A stretch of 64,000 bases of DNA, taken from Streptomyces indicus (GTDB taxonomy: Bacteria; Actinomycetota; Actinomycetes; Streptomycetales; Streptomycetaceae). The translations under genes and the position numbers were made by a program. The stretch is taken from the NCBI RefSeq assembly GCF_900100315.1, contig NZ_FNFF01000008.1, forward strand, positions 292,448 through 356,447, read 5' to 3'. The notes below the pieces were generated by a model. The model did not search any database. It had not been told where the DNA came from and saw only the letters and a program-made list of their open reading frames with translations. Below, piece by piece: positions 38,009 to 45,982 of this stretch; the stretch's first letter is position 1, and every line of letters begins with the position of its first letter.

Positions 38009-38382
38009 TGGCGGCCGTGGCACCGGCGAACGCGGGCCCGGCCGTGGACTTGCAGGGACTCGCGACCATGGTCGGCCTCTTGGCTCAGGCCGGCGGCCTG
38101 GACGCCTTGTTGGGCAGTCAGGCTACGGACTCCCGCGACAAGCGTCTGCACATCGGGTACAGCGAAGCCGCTGAACGGTTGAACATTCCCGAAAAGTGGC
38201 TTCGTGAGCGTATATCGACGCTCCCGCACCGGAAGTTCGGGAAATTCGTGCAGTTCACAGAGGACGACCTCCACGCGATTTCCGATATGCACTTCGTCAG
38301 CCCTGGTGCAAGGACCCAGAGGGATGACGAGTCGGCACTGATGGCGCTTCAGCCGTCCAAGCGCTCTCGTAAGCGTTCCTGA
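38005..38382 (+). CDS. Excisionase-like HTH protein
   Basis: 125 residues. The C-terminal half has a winged-helix of the MerR/excisionase kind: YSEAAERLNIPEKWLRERIS, then LPHRKFGKFVQFTEDDLHAI. The order HTH followed by a basic wing and DL is typical of element-encoded excisionase-type proteins. It could act as excisionase for the integrase outside the window; that is inference. Confidence 0.65.
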   Translation: MMAAVAPANAGPAVDLQGLATMVGLLAQAGGLDALLGSQATDSRDKRLHIGYSEAAERLNIPEKWLRERISTLPHRKFGKFVQFTEDDLHAISDMHFVSPGARTQRDDESALMALQPSKRSRKRS

Positions 38383-38438
38383 TCTCCTCTCGCGCCCGAT
38401 GGAACAATTCGCGGCGCTGCGAACATCGCGAGACACAA

Positions 38439-39020
38439 ATGAGCACTGACATATCCAGCCTTATCAAGGCTGTGCACCAGGGAAACTGGCTGCCCCTCCT
38501 GGAGGAGTCTAAGAGAGCTCCGGGTAAGCACTGGGCCGAATCTGCCCGATGCGCCAACCAGGACATCAACATGTTCGTCCCTCTCGCAGACGGCCCGCGG
38601 GAAGACCCCGACGTGGTGAAAACCAAGTTGGGAATCTCCCTCAATCGTCCTCGCAATTTCTGCGCGTCATGCCCTGTGGCCGTCGCTGCCCGGTGCCTGG
38701 TGGAATCCCTCAAGGATGACGACGAGTACGGCATTCGGGGCGGTCTTCTGGCTTCGGAGCGCTCAGAGTTGCGGCGTGCTTGGCAAGACCGGGACACCGA
38801 GAAAGCCGTAGAAGGCGCGCTTAGAGGGTGCACCTCACCTCTGACAAAGCCCGCCCGGGACGCGGTGATTGCGCGCTTCGCCACTGATCCCTCACTGGAC
38901 GCTGCCGCCGTCGCCCGCGGGCTTGGCGTGACGCACGAGTATCTGCTGAAACTCGCCCGTCGCTACCGAAAGTCTCAGGCCGGGCAGGGCACGCCCCCGC
39001 TCCGCGTCGTAGCCGCCTGA
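38439..39020 (+). CDS. WhiB-like iron-sulfur regulator with C-terminal HTH extension
   Basis: 193 residues. Four Fe-S cluster cysteines (Cys38, Cys75, Cys78, Cys86) and the GIRGG turn (98-102) are present. WhiB proteins usually have 80-130 residues; here about 70 extra residues form what looks like a helix-turn-helix (DAVIARFATDPSLDAAAVAR, LGVTHEYLLKLARRYRK). Probably a DNA-binding regulator of the element's own genes. Confidence 0.85.
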   Translation: MSTDISSLIKAVHQGNWLPLLEESKRAPGKHWAESARCANQDINMFVPLADGPREDPDVVKTKLGISLNRPRNFCASCPVAVAARCLVESLKDDDEYGIRGGLLASERSELRRAWQDRDTEKAVEGALRGCTSPLTKPARDAVIARFATDPSLDAAAVARGLGVTHEYLLKLARRYRKSQAGQGTPPLRVVAA

Positions 39021-39081
39021 CTCCGCTCCCGAAGAAACGATTCTTCCGCACGGCGGACCCTGCGTTCACGGGAGTTCTCCC

Positions 39082-39441
39082 ATGCTTCAGAACAGCCCCT
39101 CCGGATTTCGCCGTACGAACATCGGTGCTGAGATCCGAGAAATTGCACCTACGGCCGTGCTCGTGCGGGTCTTTCCCGTAAGTCGGTCTGTTACCCACCT
39201 CTTCGAATCGGATTTTTACCGCATGCTCATCGACCGCAGGACCGAAGAGGAAGTGGCGCGAATGGTCAGGCGCGGTTTCGGCAGGGCAGCCGACTGGCGT
39301 CGCGCCCACGATTTCTACCTCCCTACCGAAACGCTGTATCTCACCCCGGAGCCGCATCAAAACGGCTACGTCCCGGAAGACGACCAGTCTTTTGGCCTTT
39401 CCCTCAGCCGTCGCATATTCATAGGCTGTGGTGAGCGCTGA
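39082..39441 (+). CDS. Hypothetical protein of the element
   Basis: 119 residues, no recognised domain. It has a segment resembling a small beta-rich domain (AVLVRVFPVSRSVTHLFESDF) and an RTEEEVARMVRRGFGRAADW helix. The stop overlaps the start of the next gene (TGATG). Confidence 0.6.
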   Translation: MLQNSPSGFRRTNIGAEIREIAPTAVLVRVFPVSRSVTHLFESDFYRMLIDRRTEEEVARMVRRGFGRAADWRRAHDFYLPTETLYLTPEPHQNGYVPEDDQSFGLSLSRRIFIGCGER

Positions 39442-40304
39442 TGAGCGACATAGCGACCGAACTGGTCTGGTCACAGTCAAAGTCGTGCCGGGGCTCACGC
39501 CTCGTCATGCTGGCGCTGGCCCGTGAGGCGGACGACGACGGCAAGGCGACGCTGACCCTGGACGAGATATCGACGCTTACCCGCCTTACGCCCCGTTCGA
39601 TAACAAAGTGCCTCGGAGAGCTGGCGAAGCTCGGAGAACTGAGCCACGAGCGAGGAGGTGGTGCTTCCAACCCGAATGCCTACTCCATCCTGCTGTGCAA
39701 CGGTGCCGTGGAGGAAAGCACCAGTCCGGGGAAGGAAATTCCTACTTCCCGCCCTGATGAGTCAGTTGTGGGACAGAAGGTCCATGAAGTTGCTTCCCAG
39801 AACCCCGCTGCGGAAGCCGGAAGTAGGAAGTTTCATCACGCAGATTCGGAAGTTTCTTCCTCGCGCGTGCGTGGTGGTAATACTCCCTACGGGAGTATTA
39901 CCACCACCAAAGAGCAAGCTAGCTTGCTGAGGTCGCACCGAGAGAACAGCACCGTCAAGCAGGACTCGGTGAAGGTTCCGGACGGAGCCAAGGACCTGGT
40001 AACAGCCATAACAAGCGCTGGAATGCTCGTCGGCTGGCGACTGACCGAATCGGAATGGGATCGGGTAACAGCTCTCGCAGCACGTTGGGGAAATGAACGG
40101 CTGGTCGAGATGGTGGCGCGGCGATGGAACGCCGACCGCCCGCCACAGTCCGCCCGCTATCTGCTGCGTATCTGGGCTGATCTGCCCTCGCACGCTCCCG
40201 CAGCAGCCTCCCCGGGGAATGTCGTGCCGTTGCGTCGGCAGTCCGGAGGCTGGATTCCCTTTCAGAACACTGCCGCCCCCAGCGCTTACCAGAACGGATT
40301 TTGA
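39441..40304 (+). CDS. Helix-turn-helix protein, likely replication initiator-type
   Basis: 287 residues. The N-terminal winged helix (RLVMLALAREADDDGKATLT, TRLTPRSITKCLGELAKLGEL) is the kind found in phage replisome organisers. The middle is low-conservation and carries the iteron-like repeats and a perfect 17-bp hairpin in its DNA. The C-terminal part (LTESEWDRVTALAARWGNE) may contact the next protein. It is followed immediately by a DnaC-like ATPase, the classic initiator-loader pair. Confidence 0.7.
   Translation: MSDIATELVWSQSKSCRGSRLVMLALAREADDDGKATLTLDEISTLTRLTPRSITKCLGELAKLGELSHERGGGASNPNAYSILLCNGAVEESTSPGKEIPTSRPDESVVGQKVHEVASQNPAAEAGSRKFHHADSEVSSSRVRGGNTPYGSITTTKEQASLLRSHRENSTVKQDSVKVPDGAKDLVTAITSAGMLVGWRLTESEWDRVTALAARWGNERLVEMVARRWNADRPPQSARYLLRIWADLPSHAPAAASPGNVVPLRRQSGGWIPFQNTAAPSAYQNGF
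39734..39907. repeat. Iteron-like repeats and perfect hairpin inside the initiator gene
   Basis: Short repeats of GGAAGTTTC/ACTTCC type occur at 39734-39750, 39786-39798, 39812-39834 and 39848-39860. A perfect 17-bp stem with a 3-nt loop follows (39871-39887 with 39891-39907). This is unusually AT-rich for the window and resembles a plasmid origin lodged in its rep gene. Confidence 0.65.
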
Positions 40305-40306
40305 TC

Positions 40307-41035
40307 ATGGCAGAGCCGGAACGCGCGGGCAGCGCCAGGTCGATGCGCGCAATGGAACGAATACTCGCTGCGAAAGGACTTCAGGCAGTGCCGGATGTCA
40401 ACCCCGCCGACGAGGCACCGGAGGAGAACCCGGGAGACCGCGAGTGGCACTGCCGGGCTCGTGCCGACTACGCCGTGAGCCGCTGGCAGCGGGCAACCCC
40501 TCCCCGCTTCCGTGATGCCGAGGCCACGCTGCCGGAGGTCATCGGCTGGTCCGACCGGGCACTCACGGACAACGCTGCCGCTGGCGCTCTGCTCCTCACC
40601 GGTCTCACGGGGACGGGCAAGACGCACCAGGCGTACGGGGCCTTGCGGAGGATCGCGGCCGGCGGACCGGACCGGTTCGAGCTGATCGCCGTGAACTCAG
40701 CGGACATGTACGGCAACCTGCGCCCGTCACCGGTCATGGGGGCAGCAGAACACGAACTGCAACGACTCAGCCGGGTTCAGTACCTGCTCCTCGATGACCT
40801 CGGCACGGCGAAGACCTCGGAATGGACCGAAGAGGTCACGTACCGGCTGATCAACTTCAGGTACAACCACTGCTTGCCGACGATCATCACGTCCAACCTT
40901 CCGGCCCGTGATGAGAACGGCCCGGACCTGAGCGACTTCGTCGGGGCCCGCGTGGCGAGCCGTCTGGCCGAGATGGTCACGACCCTCGTGCCGATGATCG
41001 GCGCCGATCGGCGCCGTGGTGGGAGGGCGGCGTAA
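40307..41035 (+). CDS. DnaC-like AAA+ ATPase
   Basis: 242-residue ATPase related to DnaC/IstB helicase loaders. Walker A GLTGTGKT (99-106), Walker B YLLLDDLG (159-166) and sensor-1 TIITSNLP are present. The ATG at 40307 was chosen; a TTG at 40301 overlaps the previous gene. With the upstream HTH protein it probably loads host DnaB at the element's origin. Confidence 0.85.
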   Translation: MAEPERAGSARSMRAMERILAAKGLQAVPDVNPADEAPEENPGDREWHCRARADYAVSRWQRATPPRFRDAEATLPEVIGWSDRALTDNAAAGALLLTGLTGTGKTHQAYGALRRIAAGGPDRFELIAVNSADMYGNLRPSPVMGAAEHELQRLSRVQYLLLDDLGTAKTSEWTEEVTYRLINFRYNHCLPTIITSNLPARDENGPDLSDFVGARVASRLAEMVTTLVPMIGADRRRGGRAA

Positions 41036-41382
41036 TGCCCGTCCGCCTCTGCGGAGCGTCCCGCGACGCCGCAGCGTTGTCCACAGCCTGTGCATACGTC
41101 GGTCCTCGCAGCCGGTACGCGAACCCGTTCACAGCCGGGGTGCGGTCCCCGCTCGGTCCCCCGATGGACGCTGCGGAGTCGGTGGACCTCTTCGCCGCCA
41201 CGCTCCGGGGCCCGGTCGGACGTCACTACGCCGCTCGCTTCGCCCGAGTCCTGCGCGGGCTCGACCTGATGTGCACATGCCCCCTTGACGCTCCGTGCCA
41301 CGCGGACGTTCTCCTCCGCCTCGCCAATGAGCCCGGCGGCAGCACTGCACCCTGCACTACCGATCTTCTGGAAGGCCCCTGA
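41035..41382 (+). CDS. DUF4326 family protein
   Basis: 115 residues. The family pattern is clear: SRYANPF near the N-terminus and CTCPLDAPCHADVLLRLAN at the C-terminus with conserved cysteines and His. Frequent in phages and mobile elements; function unknown. Overlaps both neighbours by one base. Confidence 0.82.
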   Translation: MPVRLCGASRDAAALSTACAYVGPRSRYANPFTAGVRSPLGPPMDAAESVDLFAATLRGPVGRHYAARFARVLRGLDLMCTCPLDAPCHADVLLRLANEPGGSTAPCTTDLLEGP

Positions 41383-41801
41383 TGAGTCACCCGATCATGC
41401 TTGCTGCGGCCAAGCACCTCACCACCGCAGAGGAACGGCGCAAGACCGCTCGGGAGGCCGCGTTCCGCACCTGGGGTCCGAGGTCGATCACCGCAGCGTC
41501 CAAGTACGCACGCACTCTCCTGGGGGACGCCGCAGTCACGCTCGACTGGGAGGTACTGGGGCTTCTCAGCTTCGAGGAACACCTGCAAGCCTTCGCGTCG
41601 CTCGACACGACCGGGGGCCAGCACCTGGAGCTGTACTACACCGATCAGGGCGGCACGGAACGAATCTCGTTGCGGGTGTCGTGCGTGAGCTGCCCGAGTC
41701 AGCACGTACACGAGGTCACGTCCTTGGAACAGCTCGGACAGCTCCTCTCGCAGACCCCTGCCTGGCAGGACATCAGCCCGCGCGACGGGGGCAACCTCTG
41801 A
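41382..41801 (+). CDS. Hypothetical protein with CxxC motif
   Basis: 139 residues, no named domain recognised. A single CVSC pair followed by QHVHEV suggests metal binding. Start and stop overlap the neighbours, so it is part of the same operon. Confidence 0.65.
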   Translation: MSHPIMLAAAKHLTTAEERRKTAREAAFRTWGPRSITAASKYARTLLGDAAVTLDWEVLGLLSFEEHLQAFASLDTTGGQHLELYYTDQGGTERISLRVSCVSCPSQHVHEVTSLEQLGQLLSQTPAWQDISPRDGGNL

Positions 41802-42919
41802 TGTCACACGCACACATAGACACGGCGGCCGGAACCGAACAGCAGGAGAGCTACAGCCTGCGCGGAATGACGGCCTGGGACCGCAGTGCGATCATCCTGC
41901 TCGGCGCGGCCGGCTTCGCCTTCTCGTACGACGCACTGCGTCAGATCGCCCTCGCGATCCACGCCAGGGAGACCTTGTCCTACCTCTTCCCGGTGTTCAT
42001 CGACGGGTTCATTGCCTACGGCGTGCGGGCGATCGTGCTCCTTCGGCACCAGCGGTTCGCCGCACGGCTCTACGCCTGGTTCTTGTTCCTCGCGGCGACC
42101 GGGGCAAGCCTCGGCGCGAACGCTCTGCACGCCATCACGTTGAATGATTCTCCGCAGGCCGGACGGTCCGCGCTGCACCTTACGGACAGCGTCGTCGGTG
42201 TGCTGTCGATGCTCGCGCCCCTCGCACTGGCCGGATCGGTCCACCTCTACATCCTGATGGCGCGGACGGCTGAGCGGGCGGTCCCGGACCGGGCTGACAC
42301 TGGTCCCGGACCGGTCCGCGAGGAGTCTCCGACGCTCGAACGCGTCGCGGTCCAGCAGGGTCCTCGTCCGCTCGAAGCACCAGCGTCGATGCCTCCACGG
42401 CTGTTGACGAGCGGTCCGTCCGCGCCGCAGGATGCCGCCGCAGTAACCGTTAACCTGCGGAAAGCCGAGCCCCTGCCCGACGTAGGGCCACGTACGGAGG
42501 ACGCTGCGGCTCACCCGTCCGCGGGAGCGGACGGAGAGGAGACGGAGGGTAAGAGCGCGGACGGACCGGGCGGCGAACCTGCGGACCACGCGCCGACCAC
42601 AGCAGTGCCGGAGAGCACGAAATCCTCCGGGCCCACGGCGGTCCGGACCCCTACGGACGGCGAAAAGCCGTCCGTCCCGGACGACGCGGAATGCCCACAG
42701 GACCGGGAGGCGGACGACGACTGGTTGGCGGAGTTGTTGCCGATCGCGCGGGCCGCTACCGAGCGGGCCGGACGGACCAGTCGTGAGGTTGTAGGGGACG
42801 CCGTCCGCAAGCACCAGGCGATCAGCAACGACCGTCTTGGTGTGCTGCTGGCCCGGCTGAAGGAAGAGGACGAGGAGGCAACGAGGACACCCGCCGCTGC
42901 CTCCACCGCCCTCTGGTGA
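41801..42919 (+). CDS. DUF2637 membrane protein (Spd-like)
   Basis: 372 residues. Four helices (about residues 28-150) form the DUF2637 domain with FSYDALRQIA and PVFIDGFIAYGVR. A long disordered, Pro/Thr/Asp-rich segment and a C-terminal winged-helix-like stretch (REVVGDAVRKHQAISNDRLG) follow. DUF2637 proteins are typical of actinobacterial integrative elements and are often placed with plasmid spread functions; the role here is inferred. Confidence 0.8.
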   Translation: MSHAHIDTAAGTEQQESYSLRGMTAWDRSAIILLGAAGFAFSYDALRQIALAIHARETLSYLFPVFIDGFIAYGVRAIVLLRHQRFAARLYAWFLFLAATGASLGANALHAITLNDSPQAGRSALHLTDSVVGVLSMLAPLALAGSVHLYILMARTAERAVPDRADTGPGPVREESPTLERVAVQQGPRPLEAPASMPPRLLTSGPSAPQDAAAVTVNLRKAEPLPDVGPRTEDAAAHPSAGADGEETEGKSADGPGGEPADHAPTTAVPESTKSSGPTAVRTPTDGEKPSVPDDAECPQDREADDDWLAELLPIARAATERAGRTSREVVGDAVRKHQAISNDRLGVLLARLKEEDEEATRTPAAASTALW

Positions 42920-43002
42920 TCTCATCTCATGACGGGCCCGGGGCCTGCGTGGCTCGCGCTGCGCAGGCCCCGGCCGGTCAGCTTGATCAGGAAGGAACGA
43001 CG

Positions 43003-43554
43003 ATGTGGTCTCGCCGACGCGACCGGGCGGAGGACGCCGTCCGCGCCGATGCCGTACAGGCAGCGTCCGCCCTCACGGTTCACCTCCAGGGCGGCGGCAG
43101 TCTTGTGCCGGTCCAAGCGGACGGCCTTGCACTTGCGGCCGGTGAAGTCGCCTTCGCGGACGTGGCGTGCTCCGCCGCCCGCTTCTACGGGACAGAGGTC
43201 GACTACCCGACCTCGGCCAGCGGGTATTTCGAGGATCACCCAACCTTCGGCCGGCGGTGGGTGAGCAACGGTCGACTCGACGCCCGTCGGCGCCAGGAAG
43301 CGGAGGATGCCGCTCTTCCGCAGTGGCGCGATCACACCGCCGCCCGAGTGGTGCTCACCTCAACCGGGGTACGGCTCCTGCCGCTGAGGGCTCGTGAGTG
43401 GATGCCGTTCGACCACGCCCTTCTGACCGGGGTCGCTGCTGAGCCGTCCGCCGTCGTCCTCTCGTACAGCACGTGCGCACCCCTGCTTCTTTCCGGCCCG
43501 GCCGCGCCGTGGCTCGGCGTGGCGATTGAGCACCTTCACCACGGGGCCGCATAG
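43003..43554 (+). CDS. Hypothetical protein, last gene of the replication operon
   Basis: 183 residues, no recognised domain. It has a beta-rich middle (SALTVHLQGGGSLVPVQAD) and the segment STGVRLLPLRAREWMPFDHA. The ATG at 43003 follows GGAAGGAACG. A strong terminator lies 26 bp downstream of its stop. Confidence 0.6.
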   Translation: MWSRRRDRAEDAVRADAVQAASALTVHLQGGGSLVPVQADGLALAAGEVAFADVACSAARFYGTEVDYPTSASGYFEDHPTFGRRWVSNGRLDARRRQEAEDAALPQWRDHTAARVVLTSTGVRLLPLRAREWMPFDHALLTGVAAEPSAVVLSYSTCAPLLLSGPAAPWLGVAIEHLHHGAA

Positions 43555-43579
43555 GGCCCGCAAAGCCTTCCCCCGAGCG

Positions 43580-43621
43580 AAAGCCGGAACTTAATTCCTG
43601 GAATTAAGTTCCGGCTTTTTT
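43580..43621 (+). terminator. Intrinsic terminator of the replication operon
   Basis: A nearly perfect AT-containing stem: AAAGCCGGAACTTAATTC pairs with its complement 3 nt away and six Ts follow. One of the clearest rho-independent terminators in the window. Confidence 0.95.
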
Positions 43622-43993
43622 CGTGATTCGAGTTGTCCGCGAACCCCTGCAAGGATTCAGGCACGGCCAACGCCACAAGGCGTTTCCCGGCCGTAGAGAT
43701 CTGCTCACGATCTCGCCCGAATTACGGAAGGGGCTGATGGCCTTGATATGAGTAACGCGCCCGTCAGCTCAACCGTCTCGCAGATGCGAAACAAGATCGA
43801 ACTCTTCCGCAGATGAGACAGGCAGATAGAGCTATACGCTCCGGCCTGCTTTGCGATTTCCCCGGCATTCGCCGGTAAAGCCCGCAGGAGGAATCCCCCT
43901 CCTTCCTGCGAAGGAGCGGCGCGGCCCCCAGCCCCCGCGGGACCGCGCCGCTCGCACTTCCGAAATCTCTTGCACCAAGGTTGTGGTTCCCGC
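43622..43993. promoter_or_regulatory. Structured leader upstream of the transfer operon
   Basis: About 370 gene-free bases before the first transfer gene. An 11-bp perfect inverted repeat (GAGCGGCGCGG at 43914-43924 with its complement at 43943-43953) and a second dyad around CGCAGGA (about 43882-43910) lie close to the start. It should hold the transfer promoter and could contain oriT; that is speculative. Confidence 0.5.
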
Positions 43994-44602
43994 ATGCCTC
44001 GATCCACCCGTTTCATATCCATATCAGCCGCAATAGGTGTGGCTGGTTCCCTGACCCTTCTGTCGACCGGCTGCTCCAGCTCGACCAACGACGCCTCCGC
44101 GGCCTCGACCGTGTCCGCGCAGCCGCACTCCGTCTCGGCGGGCATCCCCGACACGGCCACGCCGCACAGCAGCGCTACCTCCTCCTCGTCAGCTACCGGA
44201 CTCCCCAAGGACGTTGAGCGGACGGCGCGGGCCTTCACTACGGCCTACGCGGAGCACGATGCCCGCGACGGTGCCGACAGCTCGTACGCGGATGCCGGCG
44301 CTCGGGCAGCCCGGCTCGCCTCGGGGGAACTCGCTGGCGTGCTCGCCCAGAAGCGGCCGAGTCAAGACGCCGCCTGGGCCGCCCTGCGGGCCGAGAAGGC
44401 ACATCAGACGGCCAAGATCACGTCAGCAGTCGTCCCCGACGGCGCACCTGCGGCAACGGCCTCCTCCGCTCTCGTCCGCGTGAGCTACACCCTCACGACC
44501 GCCCCGAAGTCCGGTCACACGCGCAGCAGTAGCGAACAGCTCGCGCTCCGCCTGGAGCACACCTCCATGGGCTGGCGCGTCAGCGCCTTGCCCTGGGCGT
44601 GA
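43994..44602 (+). CDS. Lipoprotein with VirB8/NTF2-like domain
   Basis: 202 residues. Signal peptide with lipobox STGC, a Ser/Thr-rich linker, then a domain of about 130 residues with the NTF2-like outline of conjugation proteins such as TcpC/VirB8 (ARAFTTAYAEHD, ALRLEHTSMGWRVSALPW). Likely an outer-leaflet part of the transfer channel. First gene of the transfer operon. Confidence 0.65.
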   Translation: MPRSTRFISISAAIGVAGSLTLLSTGCSSSTNDASAASTVSAQPHSVSAGIPDTATPHSSATSSSSATGLPKDVERTARAFTTAYAEHDARDGADSSYADAGARAARLASGELAGVLAQKRPSQDAAWAALRAEKAHQTAKITSAVVPDGAPAATASSALVRVSYTLTTAPKSGHTRSSSEQLALRLEHTSMGWRVSALPWA

Positions 44603-44612
44603 CGGGGCCGCG

Positions 44613-45590
44613 ATGAACAAGGGCACGCAAGCTGGCCTGGGACTCGTCACGGCCGGGCTCATCACCGGTGTCGCCATGCTGACCACGTTCGGAGGGGCCG
44701 ACAGCGCCTCCGCGCAGGAAGCCGGACCGGGTGGCGGCATCACGACGGACGCTCCCGTGCCGGGCTGGGTCCGTGAGCTGATCAACAAGCACGCGGGCGA
44801 GTGCCCGCAGGTCACAGCCTCGCTCCTGGCGGCTCAGCTCTACACGGAAAGCCACTTCAACTCCGGCGCGACGTCACCCGTCGGCGCTCTCGGGATCGCC
44901 CAATTCATGCCGGGGACCTGGGCCCAGCACGGCAAGGACGGCGACGGCGACGGGGTCAAGGACGTCCGCAACCCCGCCGACGCCATCGCCGCGCAAGCCG
45001 CGTACGACTGCACCTTGGCAAACGAGGTCAAGAAGGTGCCGGGCGACTCGACGGACAACATGCTGGCCGCGTACAACGCGGGCGGCGGCGCGGTGATCAA
45101 GTACGGCGGCATCCCCCCGTACCCCGAGACCCGCAACTACGTGCGCAACATCCGCGCTCTGGCCTCGAAATGGGCCGACGCCGTCAGCCCGGACGCACCG
45201 GCCGGCAAGGGCGCCGCCCGCGCGATCTCGGCCGCGAAGACGGCCCTGGGCACTTGGTACCGGTGGGGCGGCAGTTGCGTCATGCCGTACGAGGGTGTGG
45301 GCGGCTGCGACTGCTCCTCGCTCACCAAGATGGCCTGGTCAGCGGCGGGAGTGAACCTGCCGCGAACCACGTACGACCAGGTCCACGCAGGGACCGCCGT
45401 CAAGGCCGTCTCCCAACTCGTCCCGGGCGACCTGCTGTTCAGCGTCCCGGGCAGCGCCGGCCCTGAGCACGTCGGCATGTACATCGGCGGCGGCCAGGTC
45501 ATCGACGCACCGCACACCGGGGCTCAGGTGCGGATCAAGCCGCTCAGCTACTGGAAACCGCAGATCATCGCGATGCGGCACGTCGGCTAA
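44613..45590 (+). CDS. VirB1-like cell-wall hydrolase: lytic transglycosylase plus NlpC/P60
   Basis: 325 residues, signal peptide about 1-35. The transglycosylase domain (about 55-190) has catalytic Glu79 in LYTESHF and GALGIAQFMPGTW. The NlpC/P60 domain (about 200-325) has Cys234 in CDCSSL and His286 in EHVGMYIGGG. This two-enzyme fusion opens peptidoglycan for conjugation channels in Gram-positive T4SS. Confidence 0.93.
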   Translation: MNKGTQAGLGLVTAGLITGVAMLTTFGGADSASAQEAGPGGGITTDAPVPGWVRELINKHAGECPQVTASLLAAQLYTESHFNSGATSPVGALGIAQFMPGTWAQHGKDGDGDGVKDVRNPADAIAAQAAYDCTLANEVKKVPGDSTDNMLAAYNAGGGAVIKYGGIPPYPETRNYVRNIRALASKWADAVSPDAPAGKGAARAISAAKTALGTWYRWGGSCVMPYEGVGGCDCSSLTKMAWSAAGVNLPRTTYDQVHAGTAVKAVSQLVPGDLLFSVPGSAGPEHVGMYIGGGQVIDAPHTGAQVRIKPLSYWKPQIIAMRHVG

Positions 45591-45640
45591 TCACGCCAAA
45601 ACATCCCAAACCATTCCTCACAGCACCAAGGGGCTAAACC

Positions 45641-45979
45641 ATGCACAACCTCCTTTCTGCCGCTGCCGATCCCTCCCTGCACACGACCCTTGCCGCCGGA
45701 GCCGATGTTGTGTCCGGCGTGAAGCCGGACTGGGGCCCCTTCGGGAAGCTCGGCGGCACGGCGAAGGTCATCCTGGGTGTCATCGCCGCCGTCGTCCTCG
45801 TCGTCGGCGCCGGTGCCTTCCTCGCCGGTGTCGGCAAGTCGAAGGGGTGGTTCGGTGAGGGCCACTCCACGATGGACAGCTCGCGCGGCAAGGGCATGAT
45901 GGTCGGCGGCCTGACCTGCGTCTTCCTCGTGGCCAGCTTCGGCACCATCTTCGCCATCACGTACGGCATGGGTGTGTAA
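45641..45979 (+). CDS. Small two-helix membrane protein, VirB2-like pilin candidate
   Basis: 112 residues, two hydrophobic helices (about 40-68 and 84-110) separated by a short charged loop, with an Ala-rich N-terminal part. Size, topology and position between the VirB1-like and VirB6-like genes fit a VirB2/TrbC-type pilin. No sequence motif proves it. Confidence 0.65.
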   Translation: MHNLLSAAADPSLHTTLAAGADVVSGVKPDWGPFGKLGGTAKVILGVIAAVVLVVGAGAFLAGVGKSKGWFGEGHSTMDSSRGKGMMVGGLTCVFLVASFGTIFAITYGMGV

Positions 45980-45982
45980 CCC

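Noticed and set aside
38005..38382. Integrase of the tRNA-targeted element
   Set aside because: The protein has only an excisionase-like HTH. The tyrosine recombinases at 60.4-63.9 kb belong to the Tn554-type trio, so the integrase must lie outside the window.
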